Part shown: positions 27,729 through 35,100 of the stretch, in pieces | Position numbering within the stretch: the first letter of the stretch is position 1 | How the letters are laid out: each line of letters begins with the position of its first letter | Assembly: GCF_002797555.1 (NCBI RefSeq) | Contig: NZ_PGFA01000002.1 | Location: 1 to 64,000, forward strand | DNA: 64,000 nucleotides | Reading direction: 5' to 3' | Source of the DNA: Hymenobacter chitinivorans DSM 11115 | GTDB taxonomy: Bacteria > Bacteroidota > Bacteroidia > Cytophagales > Hymenobacteraceae | The notes under the pieces: model-generated | The model's database searches: none | Told to the model about the DNA's origin: nothing | Seen by the model: the letters and a program-made list of their open reading frames with translations, nothing else | Made by a program: the position numbers and the translations under genes

Positions 27729-28070
27729 TTATTTTAGGGTGAGAGAATAGTCAACGACCTGCTGAATCTGCTCGGGGCTGAGTTTGTCTTTGAAGGAAGG
27801 CATCTTGCCCAGGCCCTGCGTCACCATATACACGCGGCCGGTTGCATTCAGGTTACTTTTGGTCAGGTCATGGGCGCCGTTGAGGCCGAGCTTGCCGTCG
27901 GGGCCGTGGCACACGGCGCAGTTCTGCACGAACAGGGCCTGGCCGGGCAACTCCGCCGCGGCAGCCGGTGCGGCGGCCGTTTCTGCGGGAGCAGAATTCC
28001 CGTCCGAGTTGCAAGCCGCGGCCAACATGAGCAGCAGTGAAGTGGAAAGAAAGGAAGCAAAGCGAATCAT
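27729..28070 (-). CDS. small c-type cytochrome lipoprotein
   Basis: 113 residues from the ATG at 28070 (MIRFASFLSTSLLLMLAAAC). The lipobox AAAC predicts lipid anchoring after Sec export. An Ala/Pro-rich linker is followed by one haem site CAVCHG (CxxCH), with a probable Met ligand in LGKMPSF and C-terminal EQIQQVVDYSLTLK, the usual helix of single-haem class I cytochromes. It would carry electrons in the periplasm, but no oxidase or reductase gene is adjacent. It lies about 55 bases upstream of hflX on the same strand and is divergent from the glycosyltransferase gene. Confidence 0.92.
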   Translation of the reverse strand: MIRFASFLSTSLLLMLAAACNSDGNSAPAETAAAPAAAAELPGQALFVQNCAVCHGPDGKLGLNGAHDLTKSNLNATGRVYMVTQGLGKMPSFKDKLSPEQIQQVVDYSLTLK

Positions 28071-28141
28071 GGGGCGAAGGTACGCAACGGGTCTTAGGCG
28101 GTAGGCCGCTACTTTTTTACCGATACCGAAACCGGACCTGC

Positions 28142-28149
28142 TACCTTTG
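28142..28149 (+). promoter_or_regulatory. -7 box of the glycosyltransferase promoter
   Basis: TACCTTTG matches TAnnTTTG and lies 25 bases before the ATG at 28174. A clear TTTG -33 element was not found. Confidence 0.5.
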
Positions 28150-28173
28150 CCGCCCGAATCCCGAATCAGTTGT

Positions 28174-29295
28174 ATGCGCGTTGCCATCGTTATTAATACG
28201 TCCTGGAATATCTGGAATTTCCGCCGGAGCCTGGTGAAAGCCCTGCAGGCCGCCGGCCACGAGGTGCTGGCCATAGCCCCGCCCGACGCCTATTCCGAGC
28301 GGCTCGAAACCGAGCTGGGCTGCCGCTACGTGCCCATTCTGATGGAAAACAAGGGTACTAACCCCGTGAAGGACGCCCAGCTGACGCGCCGCTTCTACAC
28401 CATCTACCGGCGCGAAAAGCCCGACGTGGTGCTGCAGTACACTATCAAGCCCAACATCTACGGAACCTTAGCCGCCAAGCTGGCCGGTATTCCGAGCGTG
28501 AATAACGTCTCGGGCCTGGGCACGGTGTTTATTGTGCAGAACTTCGTGAGCCGGGTGGCCCTGAGCTTGTACCGGTTTGCCTTCCGCTTCCCCAAGCGGG
28601 TGTTTTTTCAGAACGACGACGACCGGCAGCTCTTTCTGCAGCACGGCCTGGTGCGCCCCGACATAACCGACCTGCTGCCCGGCTCCGGCGTGGATACCAA
28701 TCGGTTTCGGCCCGCCGCGGAGTTTGTGCGCCACGAGCCCTTCACCTTTCTGATGATTGCGCGGGTGCTCTACGAAAAGGGCGTGGAGGAGTACTTCGAG
28801 GCGGCCCGCATCGTGCGCGAGGCCCTGCCCGGCACCCGGGTGCAGCTGCTGGGCGGCGTCGATGAGTCGGGTAATATCGGGGTGAAACGGGCCGTGTTTG
28901 AAGAGTGGCTCCAGGCCGGCAACATTGAGTACCTGGGCACTTCCGACAACGTGGCCGAGCACATCGGGCGGGCCGACTGCGTGGTGCTGCCCTCGTACCG
29001 GGAAGGCACGCCCAAAACTCTGCTCGAAGCCGCCGCCATGGGGAAGCCCATCGTGACGACCGACGTACCCGGCTGCCGCGAGACGGTGGTGGATGGGCAG
29101 AATGGCCTGCTGTGCGAGGTGCGCAACGCCGCCGACCTGGCCGCCAAGATGCTGCAGGTGCAGCGCCTTTCCAGTGCCGAGCTGCAGGCCATGGGCCAGG
29201 CCGGCCGGCAGCTGGCCGAGCAAAAATTTGACGAACAAATTGTGCTCAATAAGTACCTGCGCATCGTGGAGGCCGTTGGGCCCCGGGTCCGCTAG
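28174..29295 (+). CDS. GT4-type glycosyltransferase
   Basis: 373 residues from the ATG at 28174 (MRVAIVINTSWNIWNFRRSL). Two Rossmann domains as in GT-B enzymes. The N-terminal acceptor half includes DVVLQYTIKPNIYGTLAAKL and SVNNVSGLGTVF. The C-terminal nucleotide-sugar half includes LMIARVLYEKGVEEYFEAA, VVLPSYREGTPKTLLEAAAM and GKPIVTTDVPGCRETV, with the family E-x7-E pattern in the loop. The N-terminal part recalls enzymes that add N-acetylgalactosamine or similar sugars to lipid-linked glycans, but substrate is not provable here. rfbC follows 64 bases later on the same strand, consistent with a role in surface polysaccharide. Confidence 0.92.
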   Translation: MRVAIVINTSWNIWNFRRSLVKALQAAGHEVLAIAPPDAYSERLETELGCRYVPILMENKGTNPVKDAQLTRRFYTIYRREKPDVVLQYTIKPNIYGTLAAKLAGIPSVNNVSGLGTVFIVQNFVSRVALSLYRFAFRFPKRVFFQNDDDRQLFLQHGLVRPDITDLLPGSGVDTNRFRPAAEFVRHEPFTFLMIARVLYEKGVEEYFEAARIVREALPGTRVQLLGGVDESGNIGVKRAVFEEWLQAGNIEYLGTSDNVAEHIGRADCVVLPSYREGTPKTLLEAAAMGKPIVTTDVPGCRETVVDGQNGLLCEVRNAADLAAKMLQVQRLSSAELQAMGQAGRQLAEQKFDEQIVLNKYLRIVEAVGPRVR

Positions 29296-29359
29296 CAGCT
29301 AAACTTCCTACCTTGCCACTGCGTAGGTCCGTGGCCTCGTACAATCAATATCTCTCCGA

Positions 29360-29905
29360 ATGGAAATTAAGCATCACGCTCTGGCCGGTGTAATCGAGTT
29401 TACGCCGCGGGTGTTCGGCGACCCCCGCGGGGCCTTCTTTGAGTCGTTTAGTGCCCGCCTCATGCAGGAGGCCGGTGCCGTCGGCGACTGGGTGCAGGAT
29501 AACCAGTCGAGCTCGGGGGCAGGGGTGCTGCGCGGGCTGCACTTTCAGCGGCCCCCGTATGCCCAAGCCAAGCTGGTGCGCGTGGCCGCCGGCCGGGCCG
29601 TGGATGTGGTGGTAGATTTGCGCCGCTCCTCGCCCACCTACGGGCAGCACGTGACGGTGGTGCTGGACTCGCAGCGCTGCAACATGCTCTACGTCCCCAC
29701 CGGTTTTGCCCACGGCTTTGTGGCTACCGAAGACAATACGCTGTTCCTGTACAAGTGCACCGACTACTACAACCCGGGCTCGGAAGGCGGCCTGCGCTGG
29801 GACGACCCGACGCTGGGCATCGACTGGGATATTGCGGCCCCGCTCGTGTCGGACAAAGACCGGGCCCTGCCGCTCTTCGCCGATTTCGATACGCCTTTTG
29901 AGTAA
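29360..29905 (+). CDS. rfbC: dTDP-4-dehydrorhamnose 3,5-epimerase
   Basis: 181 residues, the usual size. A cupin enzyme that inverts C3 and C5 of dTDP-4-dehydro-6-deoxyglucose in dTDP-L-rhamnose synthesis. Motifs: FGDPRGAFFESF, QDNQSSSGAGVLRGLHFQ (with the catalytic His region), KLVRVAAGRAVDVVVDLRR, VPTGFAHGFVA, and YKCTDYYNPGSEGGLRWDDP with the active-site Tyr. The other rml genes (rfbA, rfbB, rfbD) are not in the window. It probably forms a transcript with the upstream glycosyltransferase gene and ends at a strong terminator. Confidence 0.96.
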   Translation: MEIKHHALAGVIEFTPRVFGDPRGAFFESFSARLMQEAGAVGDWVQDNQSSSGAGVLRGLHFQRPPYAQAKLVRVAAGRAVDVVVDLRRSSPTYGQHVTVVLDSQRCNMLYVPTGFAHGFVATEDNTLFLYKCTDYYNPGSEGGLRWDDPTLGIDWDIAAPLVSDKDRALPLFADFDTPFE

Positions 29906-29986
29906 GCGGCCTTGCTCGGTGGTAAATGACAGGGGCCGCGGCTTCAGGCGTTGCAACCGGTACCCTGGGAACCATTTGGCTCTACC

Positions 29987-30023
29987 AAAAAAGCCCCCGG
30001 CCACTCTGGTCGGGGGCTTTTTT
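29987..30023 (+). terminator. terminator after rfbC
   Basis: Perfect 17-bp stem (29987-30003 with 30007-30023) with A run, T run and 3-base loop; works in either direction. Confidence 0.9.
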
Positions 30024-30205
30024 GTGGCCGGACAAGAGCTGTCGAGCAAGCAGCAGGAATCATTACCAAGCTCTTATTCTCCTATCCAGGAGGACAGCGG
30101 TTTCATTTCACCGACCCGAGCGGCAACGAGTTATCCGTGTGCGGCGAGGCTTAAAGCCGATGGCGCCGTGCAACGACCGTTTCGCTAAACCCAAGTTTCT
30201 CATTC

Positions 30206-30460
30206 ATGACCGTTCCCCTTATCCGCTATTGGATGGAAGTCCAGTTATCCAAAGGTCTGTTAGTTATGCGCAACTTTGGTGAGCCCGCATACTCGCTCGA
30301 CGATGCCCTGTCTCTGCTTAACAGTTGTGCTCTCCACTCCTCTCTTAAAGCACCTGTAATCGTACGTGTTGTGCCGAACGGAAACACTTTAGACGCGGTC
30401 CATGTGCTACCCAACATGTTGCCACCCAATCAGCGCGGGGTATGGTTTTCGATTACCTGA
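30206..30460 (+). CDS. small hypothetical protein
   Basis: 84 residues (MTVPLIRYWMEVQLSKGLLV...), not recognised. The composition is protein-like, with a balanced mix of hydrophobic and charged residues, no low complexity and no signal peptide. About 180 bases after the rfbC terminator and in a stretch of lower G+C than the core genes. It could equally be an orphan or a chance frame; a 67-codon antisense frame overlaps it but looks less natural. Confidence 0.4.
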   Translation: MTVPLIRYWMEVQLSKGLLVMRNFGEPAYSLDDALSLLNSCALHSSLKAPVIVRVVPNGNTLDAVHVLPNMLPPNQRGVWFSIT

Positions 30461-31151
30461 ACCCCGGTTTTTGTATTCGGAGTTGATCATTGGTCCCACC
30501 TGTTTGCCTATGCCATCAGAGAGTACTGCTCCTTAACTCACGGTGTTTTACGCCCCCATTACCTGTCTTTGCTGCTATTCACCAGCACGGTTTGTTGCCA
30601 CTGCTTAGGTCGTGCTGCTCCACCTCACATTTGTGCAGCGGGATGCCAGCTAGAACCTGGCGATAGGCCTTCTAATTTACCAAACTGACAATACCGCCGG
30701 CTTATTACTCTACGGTGGCTCCTCCTGGGACGTGTTGCCCACAGCCAGCTAGACCCCGGGCAAAAAACTACGCAACCCTACCGCTACCTAGCACCTAAAT
30801 CTAGGTACCAACCGACTGCTGATCGACGGCAACAACTTGCCGTGCGCTCCTATGCCGGCACCGACATCCAGACTGGCGCCTGTTACTTGGTCCTTGGCCT
30901 GACCTTCGACCCGCAGCCGGCGCATGCAGCACTGGCTATGCTAGGAAGATGCCTCACGTACGGCTATTTCCTAGGCCAACTCTGCAGTCCTGCAGGTGGC
31001 CGCCACCAGCTATTATACTTGGCGAGAGCAACGCGTACAGCCTACACCAGCCTGAAGGCAGGCTGGTGTAGGCTGTACGCGTTGCTCGTTCGATAAGCCG
31101 GCTGTATGAATTCGAGCGGTGATACCTACCGCTAAGCTGCTAGTCGAGGGG
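30461..31151. other. gene-poor region with a long perfect hairpin
   Basis: About 690 bases with no recognised gene. An 84-codon frame opening with GTG at 30842 (ending 31096) runs into the hairpin at 31026-31087 and does not match any family known to me. The region may be degraded former coding sequence; no transposase motif was found. Confidence 0.5.
31026..31087. repeat. 29-bp perfect inverted repeat, 4-base loop
   Basis: Arms 31026-31054 and 31059-31087 are fully complementary around AAGG. There is no T run on either side, so it is not a standard terminator, although it lies 65 bases past the stop of the minus-strand lipoprotein gene. The arms consist of CAGCCTACACCAGCCTG preceded by GAGCAACGCGTA. 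Confidence 0.9.
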
Positions 31152-33239
31152 TTACTTCTTCTTTATCTCAAAGTAGAACGAACTGGTGGCTTCCCCTTCT
31201 TTCACATCGGTGGCCCTTCCACTAAAGGTTATTCTATTCTCATACACCGTTGCATCAAACCAGCCAACTTCTTTCCCCTGGTAGGTAAAGACCAGTTTAC
31301 CAGTTTGCGCATCAATTTTCCATCCGTGTGAGACGGTCGTTGAACCCAACGTTTTTGTATAGGTGCCTGTGGCGCAGTTGTAGGTCTGCATCTCATCCAC
31401 CGTGCTTCTCGTCGTTGTTCCAACAATAAATGGGTCAATGCCACTGAACGTGTAGGTGCCGCTGACTATTCTGTCTTTGTCATATACGCCAGCAGGATAG
31501 CATGCTTTATTGCCTCTGTCCTGGAATTGGAAAAAGTCAGATCCGGCCGGTTGGTAGGCCGTTAAATTCCAAGTTCCCTCTGCTACCAGAAGCGCCCCAA
31601 GGCCAGTGGTGGCCGTGAACACAGTAGGTGCGCCATATACAGGTGTGCCGTCCGCTTTTTTGACTATGGCCTCCACCTTCTGGTCCCCTGACGCACCCAC
31701 CTTCAAGGTCCATGTTGTCTGGGCGATACCTTGTGCGTTCGTGATGGATTTGCCTGAACTTAGACTTCCACCCCCCAACTTTACGCTCCACTCTACTTCA
31801 ATAAAGGCCAATCGTTTACCATCTTCATCTATGACCTTCACCTGCAAGGGTTTTGCAAGTGCTTCACCGGGCTTGCCCGACTGGTTATTACCGTCTTCGA
31901 GAAAGACAGCAAAGGGTTGCACAGGCTGGAATACCGCATTTACAGTCTTGGTTTTGCTCCTGCCAATTCCGCTCTGCGTGTATTCAATATCATAGGTAAA
32001 GGGCCTGTCCTGCAAGCCGACCGCTTCTCTAGTGGCCGTAACATCGAATCCACCCGCGCTATTAAGAGTATATGCAAGTTTGATGCTTGGGTCCGAAACG
32101 TTCCTGAATACGGCCTTGGCAGGATTCAAAGTAATTTCTTTGACGGTAGATTGGGCCTTTATCGGGTTCGTATACGGCGGCAAGTCCATGCTGGCACTGC
32201 TAAAGATGCTCTTTACCTTATTGGTAATAGTGACGAGACCATTGTACCAATTCTCCAGCTTCGTTACTTTCTCAAAAAGCGCGGCAAAGGCTGCCTTATC
32301 CGCTTGATTTAGGTTGCGGAAAGACCCAACTGGGTTTAGTTTTTGCAATTTTCCCCCGATAAACTTCAGGCTTGGTGGGGTTTTTACTTCTTCGATTAGG
32401 GCCTTTAATTCTCCTATATTCTTGGCCTCACTCTTTGCAATAACAATACAAGCAAGGTTCGTTGCGACGCAGGCACTTATTCCCACCCATTGCCAGGGCG
32501 TTGGCGTGGGATAGCTAGCTAGCTTGGTGGCAAGCCAAAAGCTGGCTGAGCCAGCCGTTATGCTCCCATAGAACATGACCCTGGCCCTGATCCATTCGTC
32601 CTCTGGGTCGATCATACCTTTAATTCCCCGGTAGTTATCAGGGTTATGGTCTACAAGGGCAAAGTCGGCATCATTGAGCATCATGCCCTTGAGCAGGTAA
32701 GCCATCTCGAGCTGCTCAGCGGGGGAGAGCTTGGGAAAGTTGTCGGTGATGAGCTGCCGCTGCTGGTTGATGGCCGTTATAAAAGCCGGCTCTAGCTGAA
32801 TCACTGGGTCTGCAACATGGGCCTGAAACCGCGTTGCAATCTGCCCCAACTCGGTCGTGAAGGTGCTGGCGACTGCTCCCGGGTCTGTGATGGGGGTATA
32901 AGTACCCACCGTCATGTCTAGTTGCTTATTGATGCCAATACCACTGTAGTCGATTGTCACCTTACCCTCCGGCAGGATGGGCATCACGAAAGCTACTTTA
33001 TTGGAGTCTCCTTCGATTGCCATTACCTCCTTGCCACCCACTTTTATCATGGAGGTAGCCGTGATTGTTGGCTTAGCGTCAGCCTTGGCAATCACGAACT
33101 GCCCGGGGGTTGCCGAGTTCGTGACAAGTGTGATGGACCCTTGCGGGGTAGTTGGATTGCTTGGTCCTGGGTCTTGATCGGAGGAGCCGCAGGCGGCCAC
33201 GAAGAATAGGGCCAGAAAGTAGAGTAGGATTCTTTTCAT
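31152..33239 (-). CDS. large lipoprotein with bacterial Ig-like (Big_1-type) domain
   Basis: 695 residues from the ATG at 33239 (MKRILLYFLALFFVAACGSS): signal peptide with lipobox VAAC, so lipid-anchored, probably at the outer membrane. Residues about 20-130 form a beta-rich region (ITLVTNSATPGQFVIAKADA). Residues about 140-380 are mostly helical (QQRQLITDNFPKLSPAEQLE) with a hydrophobic stretch near 250. Residues about 470-580 resemble an invasin/Big_1 Ig-like domain (LQVKVIDEDGKRLAFIEVEW, TNAQGIAQTTWTLKVGAS). The last 110 residues look like a lipocalin-like or calycin-type C-terminal domain (GTWNLTAYQPAG, GKLVFTYQGKEVGW). Function unknown. Sampled lines of this gene are about 43-52% G+C, visibly lower than its neighbours, suggesting acquisition or weak selection. 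Confidence 0.85.
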   Translation of the reverse strand: MKRILLYFLALFFVAACGSSDQDPGPSNPTTPQGSITLVTNSATPGQFVIAKADAKPTITATSMIKVGGKEVMAIEGDSNKVAFVMPILPEGKVTIDYSGIGINKQLDMTVGTYTPITDPGAVASTFTTELGQIATRFQAHVADPVIQLEPAFITAINQQRQLITDNFPKLSPAEQLEMAYLLKGMMLNDADFALVDHNPDNYRGIKGMIDPEDEWIRARVMFYGSITAGSASFWLATKLASYPTPTPWQWVGISACVATNLACIVIAKSEAKNIGELKALIEEVKTPPSLKFIGGKLQKLNPVGSFRNLNQADKAAFAALFEKVTKLENWYNGLVTITNKVKSIFSSASMDLPPYTNPIKAQSTVKEITLNPAKAVFRNVSDPSIKLAYTLNSAGGFDVTATREAVGLQDRPFTYDIEYTQSGIGRSKTKTVNAVFQPVQPFAVFLEDGNNQSGKPGEALAKPLQVKVIDEDGKRLAFIEVEWSVKLGGGSLSSGKSITNAQGIAQTTWTLKVGASGDQKVEAIVKKADGTPVYGAPTVFTATTGLGALLVAEGTWNLTAYQPAGSDFFQFQDRGNKACYPAGVYDKDRIVSGTYTFSGIDPFIVGTTTRSTVDEMQTYNCATGTYTKTLGSTTVSHGWKIDAQTGKLVFTYQGKEVGWFDATVYENRITFSGRATDVKEGEATSSFYFEIKKK

Positions 33240-33387
33240 GTGCGGGGAAATAGGCCGTTCTTCGACCTGCTTATGCAGCTGGCTGCTTATTATACCCAGC
33301 AAATGTATCGCTATACCAATGGGAGTAAAATACCCATAAGTAGGTATTTTATGCTGGGTGCTACGTAATACATGGGATGGTTTAGCT

Positions 33388-33693
33388 ATGACTTCCTCGG
33401 CCACCAACGACACCGCCGAGCTGACCAGCCACAACGCCTTTATCACGGCCATGACGCCGGTCATCCCGGCCCTGCCCGCCGGCAAGAACCGCGAAAAACA
33501 AGAGAATGAGTTGCGCGTCAGCACCGACCGGCGCGACGCGCTGCTGGCCCGCCAGAATCAGGTCGGCCCCGAAGTACTGGTGGAGGCGGAAGCCGAGGCC
33601 GGCCTGATTGATATCCAGGTACCCTTCATCCAGAACTTCATTGCCAAGGTCACGGCCCACCGGGCCACCCTGAGCGCCGCTCAATACCAATAA
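33388..33693 (+). CDS. small hypothetical protein, helical
   Basis: 101 residues from the ATG at 33388 (MTSSATNDTAELTSHNAFIT); a GTG at 33358 is in frame. Soluble, with charged helices (NREKQENELRVSTDRRDALL) and no signal peptide. Not assigned to a family. A strong terminator begins at its stop codon, which supports transcription on this strand. An antisense frame of similar length exists but is rich in Gly/Gln and looks like a shadow. Confidence 0.6.
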   Translation: MTSSATNDTAELTSHNAFITAMTPVIPALPAGKNREKQENELRVSTDRRDALLARQNQVGPEVLVEAEAEAGLIDIQVPFIQNFIAKVTAHRATLSAAQYQ

Positions 33694-33723
33694 AGGCCGC
33701 CCCGGAGTACCGGGGCGGCCTTT
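33692..33723 (+). terminator. terminator overlapping the stop of the 101-residue gene
   Basis: Perfect 14-bp stem (33692-33705 with 33710-33723) with 4-base loop, ending in TTT; also suits the convergent murF gene. Confidence 0.85.
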
Positions 33724-33749
33724 GTGTGTTTGGTGGGCAGGGGGGGGGG

Positions 33750-35045
33750 CTACACCAGCGGCAGCAGGGTTTCGAGGCCCATCCCGCGGGAGCCTTTAAT
33801 CAGGATCTGCTTGCCCGTGAGATGCTGCTCGGTGAGCCAGGCGGCGGCTTCCTGCTTGGTGGGGAAGTGCCGAAACCCGGGCTGCACGGCGGCGTGCTGC
33901 ATGTCGGCGCCGCAGAGCAGCACGGTTTCGAATGGCTGAGTGGCCAGCAGCTCGCCCAGGGCCTGGTGCTCGGCCACGCTGTCCTCGCCCAGCTCGAACA
34001 TGTCACCCAGAATTACCACTTTCTCCCCCGTGGCGGGGCGGGCGGCAAAGCTGGTCAGGGCCGCGGCCATGGAGGAGGGGTTGGCATTGTAGGCGTCGAG
34101 CACTACTTCGTTGCGGGCGGTGCGCACCAGCTGGGAGCGGTTGTTGGTGGGCGCGTAGCTGGCCAGGGCGGCGGCAATATCGGTGGTCGGGACCTGGAAG
34201 TGGGCCCCCACGGCGGCGGCGGCGGCCAAATTCAGGAAGTTGTAGCCGCCCGTAATCTGGGCTTCCACCACAGTGCCGTCGAAGAGGCGCAGCACCACCT
34301 GGGGCGCGGCTTCGAGCAGCTCGGCAGGGTAGGTGTCGCCGGCGGTAGGGTAGGTGATTCGCTCGGCCACTACCTGCGCCAGGCCGGGCAGCTTGGGGTC
34401 GGCGGTATTGACGAAGGCCGTGCCGCCGGTAGCGGCCAGAAAGCGGAACAGCTCACTTTTACCCTTGGCAATGCCTTCCTCGCCGCCGAAGCCTTCGAGG
34501 TGGGCCTTGCCGATGTTGGTAATCAGGCCGTGGGTGGGCTCGGCCAGGCGGCTGAGCAAGTCGATTTCGCCCTGGTGGTTGGCACCCATTTCCACGATGG
34601 CCACTTCGTGCTGCCCGGGCCGGATGGTGAGCAGGGTGAGGGGCACGCCGATGTGGTTGTTGAGGTTGCCGCGGGTGTACTGCACGGCGTAGCGGCGGCT
34701 GAGCACGGCGTAGAGCAGCTCCTTGGTCGTGGTTTTGCCGTTGGAGCCGGTAATGCCGATAACCGGAATGGAAAGCTGGCGGCGGTGGTGCTGGGCCAGC
34801 TGCTGCAGGGCCAGCAGCGGGTCGGGTGCGTAGGTGTAGCGCGCCGGGTCGGAAGCGGCCAGGGCCTCATCGTCCACCACGGCGTAGCGGGCCCCCTTGG
34901 CCAGGGCCTGGGCGGCAAAGTCGCGCCCCCGGAACGAAGGGCCGTTCAGGGCAAAAAACAAGGTGTCGGTCTGGTCCTGGCGCGAGTCGGTGCTGACGGC
35001 CGCGCACTGCGTGAAACGGGCGTATAACGCCGTGCTGTCTTCCAT
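33750..35045 (-). CDS. murF: UDP-N-acetylmuramoyl-tripeptide--D-alanyl-D-alanine ligase
   Basis: 431 residues. Last cytosolic step of peptidoglycan precursor synthesis, adding D-Ala-D-Ala to the UDP-MurNAc-tripeptide with ATP. Mur ligase N-terminal domain (VSTDSRQDQTDTLFFALNG), ATP loop GITGSNGKTTTKE at residues 97-109, central domain signatures EMGANHQGEID and TNIGKAHLEGFG, and C-terminal domain with LDAYNANPSSM and ILGDMFELG. Stands alone away from other mur genes, as in many Bacteroidetes. Divergent from the VCBS-repeat gene with 55 bases between the start codons. Confidence 0.97.
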   Translation of the reverse strand: MEDSTALYARFTQCAAVSTDSRQDQTDTLFFALNGPSFRGRDFAAQALAKGARYAVVDDEALAASDPARYTYAPDPLLALQQLAQHHRRQLSIPVIGITGSNGKTTTKELLYAVLSRRYAVQYTRGNLNNHIGVPLTLLTIRPGQHEVAIVEMGANHQGEIDLLSRLAEPTHGLITNIGKAHLEGFGGEEGIAKGKSELFRFLAATGGTAFVNTADPKLPGLAQVVAERITYPTAGDTYPAELLEAAPQVVLRLFDGTVVEAQITGGYNFLNLAAAAAVGAHFQVPTTDIAAALASYAPTNNRSQLVRTARNEVVLDAYNANPSSMAAALTSFAARPATGEKVVILGDMFELGEDSVAEHQALGELLATQPFETVLLCGADMQHAAVQPGFRHFPTKQEAAAWLTEQHLTGKQILIKGSRGMGLETLLPLV

Positions 35046-35100
35046 ACTGATTCTGCGTAACTTGGGGCTACTTTATTCTGCTCTACTTGCTGTGCTACCG

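Noticed and set aside
30842..31096. 84-codon plus frame in the gene-poor region
   Set aside because: Starts at GTG, runs through the 29-bp hairpin, and matches no known family.
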